64,000 nt of DNA from Kitasatospora sp. MMS16-BH015 (GTDB lineage Bacteria > Actinomycetota > Actinomycetes > Streptomycetales > Streptomycetaceae), in the NCBI RefSeq assembly GCF_002943525.1, contig NZ_CP025394.1:620001-684000 (forward strand), read 5' to 3'. The notes below the pieces were generated by a model. The model did not search any database and had not been told where the DNA came from. It saw only the letters and a list, made by a program, of their open reading frames with translations. Positions 26,701 to 35,470 of the stretch are shown in pieces (positions within the stretch are counted from its first letter, which is position 1; the number at the start of each line of letters is the position of its first letter). The translations under genes and the position numbers were made by a program.

Positions 26701-28037
26701 CCCGGCACGTCTACGACGAGTCCAGCTTCCTGCTCGGCCAGTCGTACCCGACCGGCACCGTCTTCACGCTGAAGAAGGACAGCGCCAACACCTCCCAGTA
26801 CGCGATCGACTTCATGAACCTGGAGCAGACCGCGCCCACCGCCAACCCCGACCCGGCCCACCTGCTCGTCCCGGCCGGCTTCGGCCAGCAGGACGTGCAG
26901 AACGCCCTGGACAAGGTGCGGATGGACACCACCGGCACGTACACCGGCGTCTACCTGCCCGCCGGCCAGTACGCGGTGACCGGCCGCCTCACCATCTACG
27001 GCAAGGGCGTCAAGGTGGTCGGCGCGGGCGTCTGGTACACCCAGTTCATCGCCCCGCAGACCATGACCGACACCGACACCGGCTGGGACCTGCAGAGCGG
27101 CGCGAGCGGCTCCACCTTCACCGGCTTCGCCTGGTTCGGCAACTACAACACCCGCCAGGACGGCCCCGGCCACACCTGGGACCTGCGCAACCAGTCGAAC
27201 ATCACCATCGACAACGTCTGGATCGAGCACAACGTGGTCGGCGTGTGGGGCTCCTCCAACGTGCAGAACTCCACCTTCACCAACATGCGGATCCGCGACA
27301 CCATGGCCGACGGCATCAACCTCACCAACGGCAGCCAGGGCAACCTGATCTCCAACGACGAGGCCCGCTCGACCGGTGACGACAGCTTCGCGCTGTTCGC
27401 CGCCCAGGACCAGAACCCGGGCAGCAAGCTCATGAACAACACCATCCAGAACGTCACCGCGATCGCGCCCTGGCGCGCGGCCGGCGTGGCGATCTACGGC
27501 GGCGGTGGCAACACGATCCAGAACTTCACCGTCTCCGACACGCTCTGCTACTCGGGCCTGACCGTCTCCTCGCTCAACTTCGGCTTCGCCTTCGAGGGCT
27601 TCGAGTCCACCCCGCAGACCGTGATCCGCAACTTCTCGCTCGCCCGGGACGGCGGCCACTTCTGGGGCAGCCAGGTCTTCGGCGCCATCTGGGCCTTCTC
27701 GGCCACCCAGCCGTTCCAGGGCATCCGGGTCAGTGACGCGACCATCACCGACCCGACCTACAGCGGCATCATGTTCCAGACCGACTACTCCGGCTCCACC
27801 GCGCTCAACCCGGTGACCGACACGGTCTTCACCAACACCACCATCACCGGCGCCCACGCCACCAACGACGCCTACGGCACCGGCAAGTCCGGCTACGGCA
27901 TCTGGGCCAACCCGATGCCCGAGCCCGGCCAGGGCCCGGCCGTCGGCTCCGTCACCTTCAACCACCTGGTCGAGAACAACAACGACACCGACATCAAGAA
28001 CACCACCTCGACCTTCAACATCACCGTCAACCCGTAA
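23721..28037 (+). CDS. Secreted GH87 alpha-1,3-glucanase (mycodextranase) with discoidin, Fn3 and CARDB modules
   Basis: 1438 residues, secreted by a signal peptide (1 to about 42, ALGASLAQPAAAAA at the cleavage end). Modules, approximate: discoidin 44-178, discoidin 183-322, Fn3 327-413, Fn3 417-505, discoidin 508-648, CARDB-like 650-750 and 760-875, a CBM35/6-like module 878-1030, and a C-terminal parallel beta-helix 1042-1438. In the helix, Asp1197 (MADGIN) and Asp1220-Asp1221 (STGDDSFALF) have the same 23/24-residue spacing as the three catalytic Asp of characterised GH87 enzymes. Expected to cut alpha-1,3-glucan or mixed alpha-glucans of fungal walls and biofilms. Products would feed the adjacent alpha-glucoside (mal) locus, though no shared regulation is seen. 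Confidence 0.88.
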   Translation: MKALLRSPRSRRLPGRALTALVAVLALLLPALGASLAQPAAAAATNLALGRAATVSSANGQYTAANLDDGSQSSYWESAGGSFPQWAQIDLGAPTAVSQVVLKLPAGWGARTQTLALQGSTDNATFATVTASAAYTFDPASNNTVSLNFGTVTARYLRVAITANTGWSAGQLAEFEVYGPATSATDLALHRPTTESGHTQAYTSANAVDGDPSTYWESTDNALPQWLQVDLGASVAVDQVVLKLPPATAWNARTETIAVQGSTDGTGFTDLSAAAGRAFDPATGNTVTVTFGQAVTRYVRLYVTANTAWPAAQLGSVEVYGPTGATQPPAAPTNLAYTQGANGAVKLTWTASSSSGVAGYDVYANNALLSSVPATATGYTDTPAATATVSYFVRARDAAGNQSANSNTVTRTGATATPPTAPSNLAYTQPSSGKVALTWSAASDQVGVTGYTVYRNGGKLAAVGGSTLSYTDSVDDSLTVSYAVTASNAAGLESAASNAVTRTGSGGSATNLALHKAVDGTANTYVYAPANAVDGDPTTYFEGASYPSQLTVHLGADADLSSVKVKVNPAASWSTRTQTIAVLGREQNATGLTTLVPAASYTFDPGANQNTVTIPVSGRVADVQLSITTNSGAPGGQVGELEVYGTPAPNPDLTIASSSWSPAAPTETDAVTASAVVKNGGTAASVGTDVNFYLGSTKVGSTTVGALAPGATQTVSAPIGTQNAGSYQLTVKVDESKKNFNLTADQSVTNPTALVVSPVQSADLVGALSWTPSTPAAGSIVTFTATVKNQGTIATTSGAHGVTLKLLDSTGATVTTLTGSVNGAIAAGATAAPVSLGSWPAVNGKYTGHLVIAADPNELPVKQPHLTSDTPLFVGQGANMPYDSYKSTDGTLGGAAATVGPNRTIGDLAGEATQRKAVTLNNTGDSVSWTSREATNTFVLRYSIPDAPGGGGTNATLDLYANGQLVQPLALSSHYAWLYGSETSPGKSPTAGSPRHVYDESSFLLGQSYPTGTVFTLKKDSANTSQYAIDFMNLEQTAPTANPDPAHLLVPAGFGQQDVQNALDKVRMDTTGTYTGVYLPAGQYAVTGRLTIYGKGVKVVGAGVWYTQFIAPQTMTDTDTGWDLQSGASGSTFTGFAWFGNYNTRQDGPGHTWDLRNQSNITIDNVWIEHNVVGVWGSSNVQNSTFTNMRIRDTMADGINLTNGSQGNLISNDEARSTGDDSFALFAAQDQNPGSKLMNNTIQNVTAIAPWRAAGVAIYGGGGNTIQNFTVSDTLCYSGLTVSSLNFGFAFEGFESTPQTVIRNFSLARDGGHFWGSQVFGAIWAFSATQPFQGIRVSDATITDPTYSGIMFQTDYSGSTALNPVTDTVFTNTTITGAHATNDAYGTGKSGYGIWANPMPEPGQGPAVGSVTFNHLVENNNDTDIKNTTSTFNITVNP

Positions 28038-28049
28038 CCCGCCGCACCA

Positions 28050-28085
28050 CGACGGCCCCCTCCGCGAAGCGGGCGGGGGCCGTCG
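28050..28085. terminator. Bidirectional terminator
   Basis: CGACGGCCCCC (28050-28060) pairs with GGGGGCCGTCG (28075-28085). It sits between the convergent GH87 and metallo-hydrolase genes and can serve both. Confidence 0.8.
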
Positions 28086-28099
28086 CCGTCTGCGCGCGC

Positions 28100-29062
28100 T
28101 CAGCCGAACAGACCTCGCACCGCGTACGCCGCCTTGTGCGTCAAGCCACGGGCCAGCAGCCGGAGTTGACCGGCGGTGCACTTGCCGTTGTAGAGCACGA
28201 AGAAGTCGTACCGGTGCACGCCTGGCCGGTCGGCCACCGCCCGTGCGGCAGCGCGCACCTCCCGCAGCTGATCGACCGTCAGCTCAAGCGGCAGCTCGCG
28301 CGGTTGGTACGAGGCACCGATCGGATAGTCCTTGCCGGGGCGGTCCGACATCTCGACGTGGCAGCCCAGCACATGGCTGACCGGGTGCGCCTCGGCGAAC
28401 TCCACCATCCGGTCCAGGGTCGCCACGAAGGCGGGGAAGTCGGCGGCGTAGAGCCGGCCCGGGTAGACCGTGTCACCGGTCAACAGCAGCCCGGTCCAGC
28501 GGTCGTAGCAGGTGATCGCGGCCTGGTGGTGACCCGGCGAGCCGAACACGTCGAGCACCCGGCCGCCCAGGTCGAAGCCCACCGTCTGCCCGGGCCAGTC
28601 CGTGAAGCCGAAAAACTCCTGCGCCGCCTCGGCCTCCCGGGCCACCACGGTGGTCCGCGGCCGGTCGGCGAACTGGCCGTCGGCGGCCACGTGGTCGCCG
28701 TGCCCGTGGGTGTGGGCGATCACCAACTCGTAGCCCTCGCGCGGGTGCTCGGCCAGCCACCGGTCGATCAGCCCGTCCACGGTGGCCCGCAGCGGGAAGC
28801 GCTCCGGATCGGCCGTCGCGCCGGTGTCCAGCAGCAGCGCGCGCTCGTTCCCGAACAGCAGGAAGAGGAACGGGGCTTCGAAGCTCACCGTCTTGCTCTG
28901 CCGGAGCAGGTAGGTGTGCTCGTCGTACGCGTGCACCTGGATCAGCGCCTCGCCGCCGCTCTTCGGCGAGCGGAGGCCGTGCTGCCACCGCACGGCGAGA
29001 TCACCGACCACCGGCGCTCCGGTCACGTAGTCCAGCTCGGTGCCGTGCTGCTGAGTATCCAT
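28100..29062 (-). CDS. MBL-fold metallo-hydrolase
   Basis: 320 residues. Seen: the zinc-binding HTHGHGDH motif, a later His in SPGHHQAA, the bridging Asp in LLTGDTVYPG and C-terminal His in LGCHVEM: a full metallo-beta-lactamase-fold di-metal site. No signal peptide. The ATG at 29062 overlaps the stop of the ArsR-type regulator (ATGA), so both form one unit controlled by that regulator. Substrate unknown; such enzymes include lactonases, thioesterases and glyoxalase II types. Confidence 0.87.
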   Translation of the reverse strand: MDTQQHGTELDYVTGAPVVGDLAVRWQHGLRSPKSGGEALIQVHAYDEHTYLLRQSKTVSFEAPFLFLLFGNERALLLDTGATADPERFPLRATVDGLIDRWLAEHPREGYELVIAHTHGHGDHVAADGQFADRPRTTVVAREAEAAQEFFGFTDWPGQTVGFDLGGRVLDVFGSPGHHQAAITCYDRWTGLLLTGDTVYPGRLYAADFPAFVATLDRMVEFAEAHPVSHVLGCHVEMSDRPGKDYPIGASYQPRELPLELTVDQLREVRAAARAVADRPGVHRYDFFVLYNGKCTAGQLRLLARGLTHKAAYAVRGLFG

Positions 29063-29652
29063 CAGTTCTCCCCCTGATCGCCTTGATCATTAATGTCCGC
29101 CTGCGGCGAAGCCGCCATGAAGTACCGCACCACCCGGCGCCCGTCCGCCGACTCCCCGGCCTGCGCTGCCTGCTCGGCTTCCCGGGCCAGGTACGGCTCC
29201 AGGGCGCGGTGCCAGGCCGCCTTGATCTCGGCCGCCTCGGCGGCCGTCACCCGCACGGTGGCCGCCATACCCCGCGCGGTCTCCCGCCACGGCACCGGCT
29301 CCGCCGGCGCCCGCTCCACCCAATCCAGCACCCGCGCGAACTCCCGTTCCACCACGGCCCGGCTCAGCTCCCGGGTGACGGCCGGATCGACCTCCTCGGC
29401 CGCCCCGAGCCCGATCTGCCGATCGGCCACCCGCCAGAGCCGCTCCCGCCTGTCCTGCCCCGGCCCCGCGTCCTCCACGAAGCCGTACTTGGCCAACTGC
29501 CGCAGGTGGAACGAGCAACTGGCCTGCGACACCCCGATCGCCCGCCCGCACTGCGCCGCCGTCGCCACCCCCATCCCACCGAGTGCCTCGATCAGATCGA
29601 GTCGGACGGGATGGGCCAGCGCCCTGATCGCCTTCGGATCGCTCAACCTCAT
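29062..29652 (-). CDS. ArsR-like winged-helix regulator
   Basis: 196 residues. N-terminal winged helix (IRALAHPVRLDLIEAL; VSQASCSFHLRQLAKYGFV), typical of ArsR/HTH_20 proteins, and a C-terminal helical region without a Cys metal site, so a metal sensor role is unlikely. No ribosome site precedes the ATG; translation may be leaderless. Two inverted repeats directly upstream are its probable operators. Coupled to the metallo-hydrolase gene. Confidence 0.85.
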   Translation of the reverse strand: MRLSDPKAIRALAHPVRLDLIEALGGMGVATAAQCGRAIGVSQASCSFHLRQLAKYGFVEDAGPGQDRRERLWRVADRQIGLGAAEEVDPAVTRELSRAVVEREFARVLDWVERAPAEPVPWRETARGMAATVRVTAAEAAEIKAAWHRALEPYLAREAEQAAQAGESADGRRVVRYFMAASPQADINDQGDQGEN

Positions 29653-29656
29653 GTAT

Positions 29657-29706
29657 CAAAGACTACTTTGGCTTTCGCAGATGTCAACGCTTTCTTTGAC
29701 ATCTGC
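29657..29706. promoter_or_regulatory. Two inverted repeats upstream of the ArsR-like gene
   Basis: CAAAG-ACTA-CTTTG (29657-29670), five bases from the start codon, and GCAGATGTCAA (29677-29687) with its exact inverse TTGACATCTGC (29696-29706), 8-base spacer. The AT-rich setting and position fit an autorepressor site. Confidence 0.7.
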
Positions 29707-29827
29707 CCGGACATCGCCTCGCACAGCGCCTCGACGACCACCCCCAAGGCCGAGTCGGAGACCGATCGGCACGGACTGGCGACCCCCGCGCGCCCGTGCC
29801 TAGCCTGGGAGGGAAGGACGTTGGACC

Positions 29828-32800
29828 ATGCCCGGCACACCCGACCCCCGCCGCTCACGGCCGCGAGCCCGTCCGCCCGAGCTCCCGGCAGCGGGTGGGG
29901 TACGCCGCTTCTGGGCCACCCTGCGCCGCCCGGCCGTCACGGCCGGGCGCCGGATCCGCACCCGCTGGCTGCTGAGCCGGGGCACCGTCCACGCCAAGCA
30001 CTGGTGGCCGCCGCTCGGCAGCGTCATCGGCACCGCCGTCACCTGGCTGTTCGCGCTGGCCCTGCTCTTCTGGTTCCTCCGCGCGCTGGCCGGGGTCTTC
30101 GGCCTCCAGTCGCTCAGCCACCCCTGGGGGCTCGACCCGGACCACAGCTGCGCCAAGGATTCCTACTCCTGCGGCGTGGCCAACAGCGTCGTGCTCCCCG
30201 TGCTCACCGCCGCCCTGGCCAGCGCCGTCTTCCTCACCCTCGCGATGCGCTCGGTGCGCCGCTACTACACCCGCCGGGCCCGCCACGAGCCCCGCGCGCT
30301 GGTGGAGTCGGCCGGCAGCTTCATGGGCCGGGTGGTCGGCCGCGACCAGCTCTGCACCGCCCTGATGGACAACCTCCGCGACGCCCGGGCCCGCCGCCCG
30401 CACGTGGTGGTCGGCGCGATCGGCACCGGCAAGACCGCGCTGGTGGTCCGTCTCACCGGCATGCTCGCGCGCAAGGGCGCCTTCCCGGTGCCGATCCGGC
30501 TGCGCGACGCCCAGCAGGAGCTGGACTTCGGCAAGCTCGCCTTCGAGCACTTCTCCCGCATCGTCGAGCCCCGCACCCACTCCCTGGCCGAGACCGACCG
30601 GATCTGGCGCCGGCTCCGCCGCCAGGACAAGATCGTCGTGCTGGCCGACGGCCTGGAGGAGGCACTCAGCGGCCCCGACCGCACGGCCGACCGCGACAAC
30701 GTCATCCGCAAGGCGATCCGCAAGGCCGGAGAGGCCCGGCTGCCCCTGGTGATCACCTCCCGGCCGCACGACCCGCTGCGCGCGATGGAGGCCGCCGTCA
30801 CCGAGCTGGAGCCGCTGAGCGAGGAATCCGCCCTCGACTACATCGCCTCCGACAGCGGCTGGCGCTCCGACCGCCGCCGCCTCGACCGGATCGTCGAGAT
30901 CGCCGGCGTCACCGACGCCCCGCTCTACCTGCAGATCGCCAAGGACCTCTACGACCACGACCTGCTGGAGAGCGTCTGGGTCAGCGACGACGAGGACGGC
31001 CACGACAGCTGGGAGCTCAAGTTCGACCTCCTGGAGGCCTGGATCCAGGCCTTGATCGACGACCACCTCCACCCCGAGCTGCCGATCGACCGCGAGGACC
31101 GCCGGCTCACCGTCGACTACATGTCCGTCCTCGCCTGCATCGGCCTGCACCAGGACAGCGCGGAGGTCTGCCTCGACCGACTGGAGCCGCCGCGGGACGC
31201 CGCCCCCGGCCCGTACCAGCCGCTTCTCACCTACCTCGAGCGCGCCCGGCGCAAGCCGCACACCCCGCTGGACGTCCGCCTCGCCGCGACCTGGGCCACC
31301 CGCCTCGGGCTGGTCGAGGAGTACGGCAGGTGCATCCGCTTCCAGCACAGCATCGTGCAGGCCTACCTGGGCTCGCGGGTGATCGGCAAGGTGCTCGTCG
31401 CCCCGCCGGGCCGGGACTCCTACTTCCCGGACGCGCTGCGCAATCCGAACCGGGAGCTGCTGCTCGCCCTCGTCCTCCACAGCCGCTCCGCCACCCGGGA
31501 GGCCCGCTGCACCTGCACCGTCACGCGCAGACCCACCTGCCCCGTCGTCCGCCTCGTCGACCTGCTCACCGGCCAGGCCCTGTCGGGACTGCTCCGGCCG
31601 TCGAGCCGCGTCTCCGCCGTCGGCCAGGGCCAGGTCTCGCACGCCAAGCTGCTGGACCTCTACGGCGCCGCGCTCGACATCGACAGCGTCGACCGGCGGC
31701 CGCGCCCCGGCCCCGTCGTGGAGGCGCTCGTCAAGGCCTGGCCGCGCCTGCGCGAACGCGACCCCCGGCGGCTCCGCGCGGCAAAGCTCTCCGTCGTGCA
31801 CCGGCTGGGCACCGCGGCCCGGCGGGCTGCCCCGGACGACGGCGGCGGGGCGTACGAGGCACTGTTCGGGATCGGCGCGGCGGAGCTCACCTACCGGGTC
31901 CGGATCGCCGTCGCCCAGGAGATCGGCCTCGGCGGCCGGACGGCGTACGAGGCGCTCCCGGAGCGCCTGCACCACTGGGAGGATCCCGCTCCGCAGCCCC
32001 CGTTCACCCTGGCCGCCGCTCCCCCGTCGCGGGATCCGATCCCGGGCGACGGCGAGCGCGGCAGGCGCAAGGAGCAGACCAGGCTCCGGGGCGCCCAGGC
32101 CCTGCGGGAGGCCGGCCGCGAGCGCGCCGAGGCCGCCGAGGAGCTGATGAGCTTCAACCACCACACCATCGCCGCCCGGGTGATCCCGCTGCTGGTCGAC
32201 TCGGCCGCGCTCACCCAGCACCAGGGCACCCCGTACCCGGACCTGGAGCACTGGGTGCAGGGCATCGTCGCCAACAACCGCCGCACCGGCCGCGGCCAGA
32301 GCCTCCGTGGCGAGCTGCGCGGGATCGAGGTGGCACTCGCGCACGGCTTCAAGCACGCCGCCAACTGCCGCTGCCGGCCAGGCGATCGGGGGCAGGCGCG
32401 GGAGTTCCTGGCCGAACAGGCCTGGGAGCTGCTGCGGTCCACCCGGTTCTGGTTCACCCGGCTCACCCTGCTGCACGCGCTCACCCTCTGGGCCCTGCCG
32501 GACGACGTGGCCCAGGAGTACCCGATGCACGGGCACGGCGCCGACCCGGCAGGGCAGGTCCGCCGCTGGCTGCAACTCCCGGACGGGGAAAGGGAACACC
32601 GCTGGTTGCGGCGGCCGGACAGCTGGCCGTGCGGGCCCTGCAGACCAGGCGGCCGGAGCGGTTCATCTGGCTGGACGAGGCGGTGGTGGCCTCCCAGGTC
32701 GGCTCCGCGCCCAGCCTGCTCGCCGAGCCGCGCCAGCACAACCTCTGGATCGCCCCCTCCACCGGTTGGAGCACCCTGGACCCGGCGGCCCAGCAGCTGC

Positions 32801-33261
32801 TCGCCGACGTCACCCTGCTCATCATGCTCACCGAACGGGCCGACCGCCCGAGGGAGATGTACCGTCGGCTGGAGCGCGACCAGGCCATCCCGGCCGAGCT
32901 GCCGCCCTGCCTGACCAGGCACCGCACCGCACTGGACCCGACCCGGCGGATCACCCGCCCCGGCACGGTGCCGCCAGGCACCAACTGCGCACCCCAGTAC
33001 CCCTTCGAGTTCTGTCCCTGCCCGCCGAAGATGCCCGACCTGCGGGTCGAGCTCGGTGAGGTGTTCTGCATGAACCAGCGCGGCCTGCTCGGCCGTTGGC
33101 GCCCCTGGGCCTGGCTGCACCTGCGGCTGCGCCGCAAGGCGCGCTGGCAGCGCCGCACTCCGGTCGCCGAACTGCGCCGGTTCTGGGACCAGATGGGCCG
33201 CCGCGCCCGTGACCTGCCCCCCGAGGACGTGGCGCTGCCCCGGCACCTGCCCGACCCCTGA
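29828..33261 (+). CDS. Membrane STAND/NACHT-like ATPase, frameshifted
   Basis: From ATG 29828 one frame runs to 32914 (1028 codons), but after His924 (near 32599) its sequence becomes unnatural while the frame ending at 33261 becomes natural (GQLAVRALQTRRPERFIWLD; QYPFEFCPCPPKMPDLRVEL). Restoring one C in CACCGC at 32597-32602 joins both into about 1144 residues. Seen: two hydrophobic segments (about 66-91, 119-141), a Walker A GAIGTGKT (196-203, Lys202), Walker B-like KIVVLADGLEE, LVITSRPHD as a sensor motif, and a long helical C-terminal half. Probably a membrane-anchored STAND signalling ATPase; function unknown. GGGAGGGAAGG precedes the start. Either a sequencing error or a true mutation. 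Confidence 0.72.
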
Positions 33262-33301
33262 GCCCTCCTCCGGGGCTCTCGTACTCGACCTGAACGCGTA
33301 C

Positions 33302-33330
33302 TGACGGTCTACCCGGGCCCCGGCTACGGT
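33302..33330 (+). promoter_or_regulatory. Putative promoter of a leaderless gene
   Basis: TGACGG-like -35 near 33302-33307 and -10 TACGGT at 33325-33330, seven bases before the GTG at 33338. This geometry is usual for leaderless actinobacterial transcripts. Confidence 0.45.
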
Positions 33331-33337
33331 GGAGCCC

Positions 33338-34111
33338 GTGACCACGCTTCGTACCGAACTCGACGATCTGGGCTCGCCCGTCCGGCTGGGCGCCGTCCGC
33401 CGGGTGGTGTCGCTGGTGCCCTCGCTCACCGAGGCGATCGCCGCCACCGAGCCCGAACTGCTGGTCGGCGCCACCGACTGGTGCTCGCACCCGGCCGAGC
33501 TCGCGGTGGCCCGGATCGGCGGCACCAAGAACCCCGACCCGGCCCGGATCGCCGCGCTGGCCCCGGATCTGGTGCTGGCCAACCAGGAGGAGAACCGGGC
33601 AGTGGACCTGGCCGCGCTGCGGGCGGCCGGCCTGCCGGTCTGGGTCACCGACGTGCGCTCGCTGCCGCAGGCGATCCGCTCGCTGGAGCGCCTGCTCACC
33701 ACCGCCTGCCGGCTCACCCGGCCCGACTGGCTCGAGGCCGCCGCCCAGGCCTGGCAGTTCACCAGTGCGGCGGCGCCGATCCGGGCCGTGGCCCCGATCT
33801 GGCGGCGGCCCTGGATGGTGCTCGGCCGGGACACCTTCGCGGGCGACCTGCTGGCCCGGCTCGGCGTGGAGCTGATCCACGCCGACCACGCCGAGCGCTA
33901 CCCCGCCATCCCGCTGCCCGAACTCCTCGCCGCCCGGCCCGAACTGGTGGTGCTGCCGGACGAGCCGTACCGCTTCACCGGCGAGGACGGCCCGGAGTCC
34001 TTCCCCGAGCTGCCCTGCGCCCTGGTGAGCGGCCGCCACCTCACCTGGTACGGGCCCTCCCTGGCCGAGGCACCCGCCGTGCTGGCCGGCCAACTGGCCG
34101 TGGCGGGCTGA
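33338..34111 (+). CDS. Helical-backbone metal receptor (BtuF-like) without signal peptide
   Basis: 257 residues. Seen: RVVSLVPSLTEAI at the N-terminus, GATDWCSHP, IGGTKNPDPARIAALAPDLV, and EPYRFT with TWYGPSL near the C-terminus, the pattern of TroA/BtuF-type class III binding proteins for cobalamin or siderophores. No signal peptide is present, so it is cytosolic, as are many actinobacterial members. GTG at 33338 (or nine bases earlier). Its ligand and link to the peptide cluster downstream are unknown. Confidence 0.82.
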   Translation: MTTLRTELDDLGSPVRLGAVRRVVSLVPSLTEAIAATEPELLVGATDWCSHPAELAVARIGGTKNPDPARIAALAPDLVLANQEENRAVDLAALRAAGLPVWVTDVRSLPQAIRSLERLLTTACRLTRPDWLEAAAQAWQFTSAAAPIRAVAPIWRRPWMVLGRDTFAGDLLARLGVELIHADHAERYPAIPLPELLAARPELVVLPDEPYRFTGEDGPESFPELPCALVSGRHLTWYGPSLAEAPAVLAGQLAVAG

Positions 34112-34229
34112 CCGGAGCGATACGGTCCGCTCCACCGGTTCGGCAACAGCGGGTGCCTGTCAGCATGTTGCAAATTCATGACGGCGTCACCCCCTGTCCA
34201 AGTGGATCTCCCACTGCCAACCTGAAGCG

Positions 34230-35453
34230 GTGAGCCGCACCGACGACCACCCCGCGACCCGAGCCGCCGCCACCCGTCGCGATCTGGCCGTCTTCCTGAC
34301 CGCCAAGACCGTCTCGGACATCGGTTACGCGCTCGATTTCATCTGCCTCTCCGTCTTCGTCTGGGAGCGCAGCCACTCCGCCCTGGCCACCGGCCTGTTG
34401 AGCACCGCCCTGTACGCGGGGGCGATCGCCGGCGGCCGGCTCGGGCACCGCTACGGCGACCGCTGGGACCGGCGGCAGGTGATGATCGGCGCCGACCTGG
34501 TCCGGGCCGGGATGCTCGGGCTGCTGGCCCTGCTGCCGGACGGCGCCCAGAACTGGTGGCTGTACGCGGCGGTGGCGCTGGTCGGGGCGGGCCGGTCGGT
34601 CTTCGAGGCCACCCTCTCGGCCGCCACCCCGGTGCTGGCCGGGGAGCGCACCCAGACGGTCAACAGCGTGCTGGCCGGGCTCAAGGGCGTGGCCTTCGTG
34701 ATCGGCATGGGCCTGGCCACCGTGCTGGTGCCGCTGATCGGATACCGGGGCGTTTTCGCGCTGGACGCGGGCAGTTACGTGCTCTCCGCCCTCGTGCTCA
34801 CCGCCCTGCGGCTGCGGATGCGCGAGGTGGACGGCCCGGGCCGGGCCGGCCGGCAGGCCGCCGGGGCCTGGCCGCTGCTGGTCGGCGCCGGGCTTGCCGT
34901 GCTGGTGGTACTGCGCGGTCTGGACGCCTTCGGCTCCTCCTCCCAGCACGTCGGACTGCCCATCCTGGGCGGCCAGTTGCGACCGGAGTCGCCCACCGAG
35001 GTCTCCGGCGCGGTCTGGAGCTCCTGGGCCGCCGGGCTGCTGCTCGCCGGCTTCGTGCTCCGTCCGCTGGCCAAGCGGCTGATCGAGCGCAATCCTCCGG
35101 TGGTGTTCTGCCTGGCCACCATGGTGATGTCGGCCGGGTTCATCGGCGTGTTCTGGCTGGACGGCTGGTGGCCGAGGCTGGCCGCCGCCGTGCTGGCCGG
35201 CCTCGGCGACGCGCTCAGCGAGATCACCTACAAGCAGGCCATGCAGCGCCTCCCGGACGACCGCCGCGGCCGGGCCTTCGGCTTCGGCCAGATCGTGGTC
35301 AACGCCGGCTTCATGGCCGGCCTGCTCGCCACCAGTCTCGTGCTGCAGCCGAATTGGCTCCCCGAGTGGGTCCTGCTGCTGCACGGCGTCCCGCTCCTGG
35401 TGGCCGCCTGGGCCACCCTCCGCTCCCGCACCGCCGGACCGACTCCCGATTAG
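34230..35453 (+). CDS. MFS exporter, first gene of the peptide cluster
   Basis: 407 residues, GTG start. Seen: twelve hydrophobic segments, motif GRLGHRYGDRWDRRQ after the second (MFS motif A form), and an acidic/basic loop in the middle. It resembles small-molecule or peptide efflux proteins of biosynthetic clusters. Seventeen bases separate it from the PLP-enzyme gene. Probably exports the product of the twin peptides; inferred from context. Confidence 0.82.
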   Translation: MSRTDDHPATRAAATRRDLAVFLTAKTVSDIGYALDFICLSVFVWERSHSALATGLLSTALYAGAIAGGRLGHRYGDRWDRRQVMIGADLVRAGMLGLLALLPDGAQNWWLYAAVALVGAGRSVFEATLSAATPVLAGERTQTVNSVLAGLKGVAFVIGMGLATVLVPLIGYRGVFALDAGSYVLSALVLTALRLRMREVDGPGRAGRQAAGAWPLLVGAGLAVLVVLRGLDAFGSSSQHVGLPILGGQLRPESPTEVSGAVWSSWAAGLLLAGFVLRPLAKRLIERNPPVVFCLATMVMSAGFIGVFWLDGWWPRLAAAVLAGLGDALSEITYKQAMQRLPDDRRGRAFGFGQIVVNAGFMAGLLATSLVLQPNWLPEWVLLLHGVPLLVAAWATLRSRTAGPTPD

Positions 35454-35470
35454 CCCTGCTGGAGGGCCGC

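Noticed and set aside
23748-28181. 1477-codon open frame antisense to the GH87 gene
   Set aside because: Gly/Val/Asp-rich low-complexity translation caused by GC3 bias opposite to a real gene; no domain and no ribosome site.
32600-32914. Continuation of the STAND frame to 32914
   Set aside because: After about 32600 the translation becomes Ser/Pro/Arg-rich, while the alternative frame gives natural protein; taken as the result of a frameshift.
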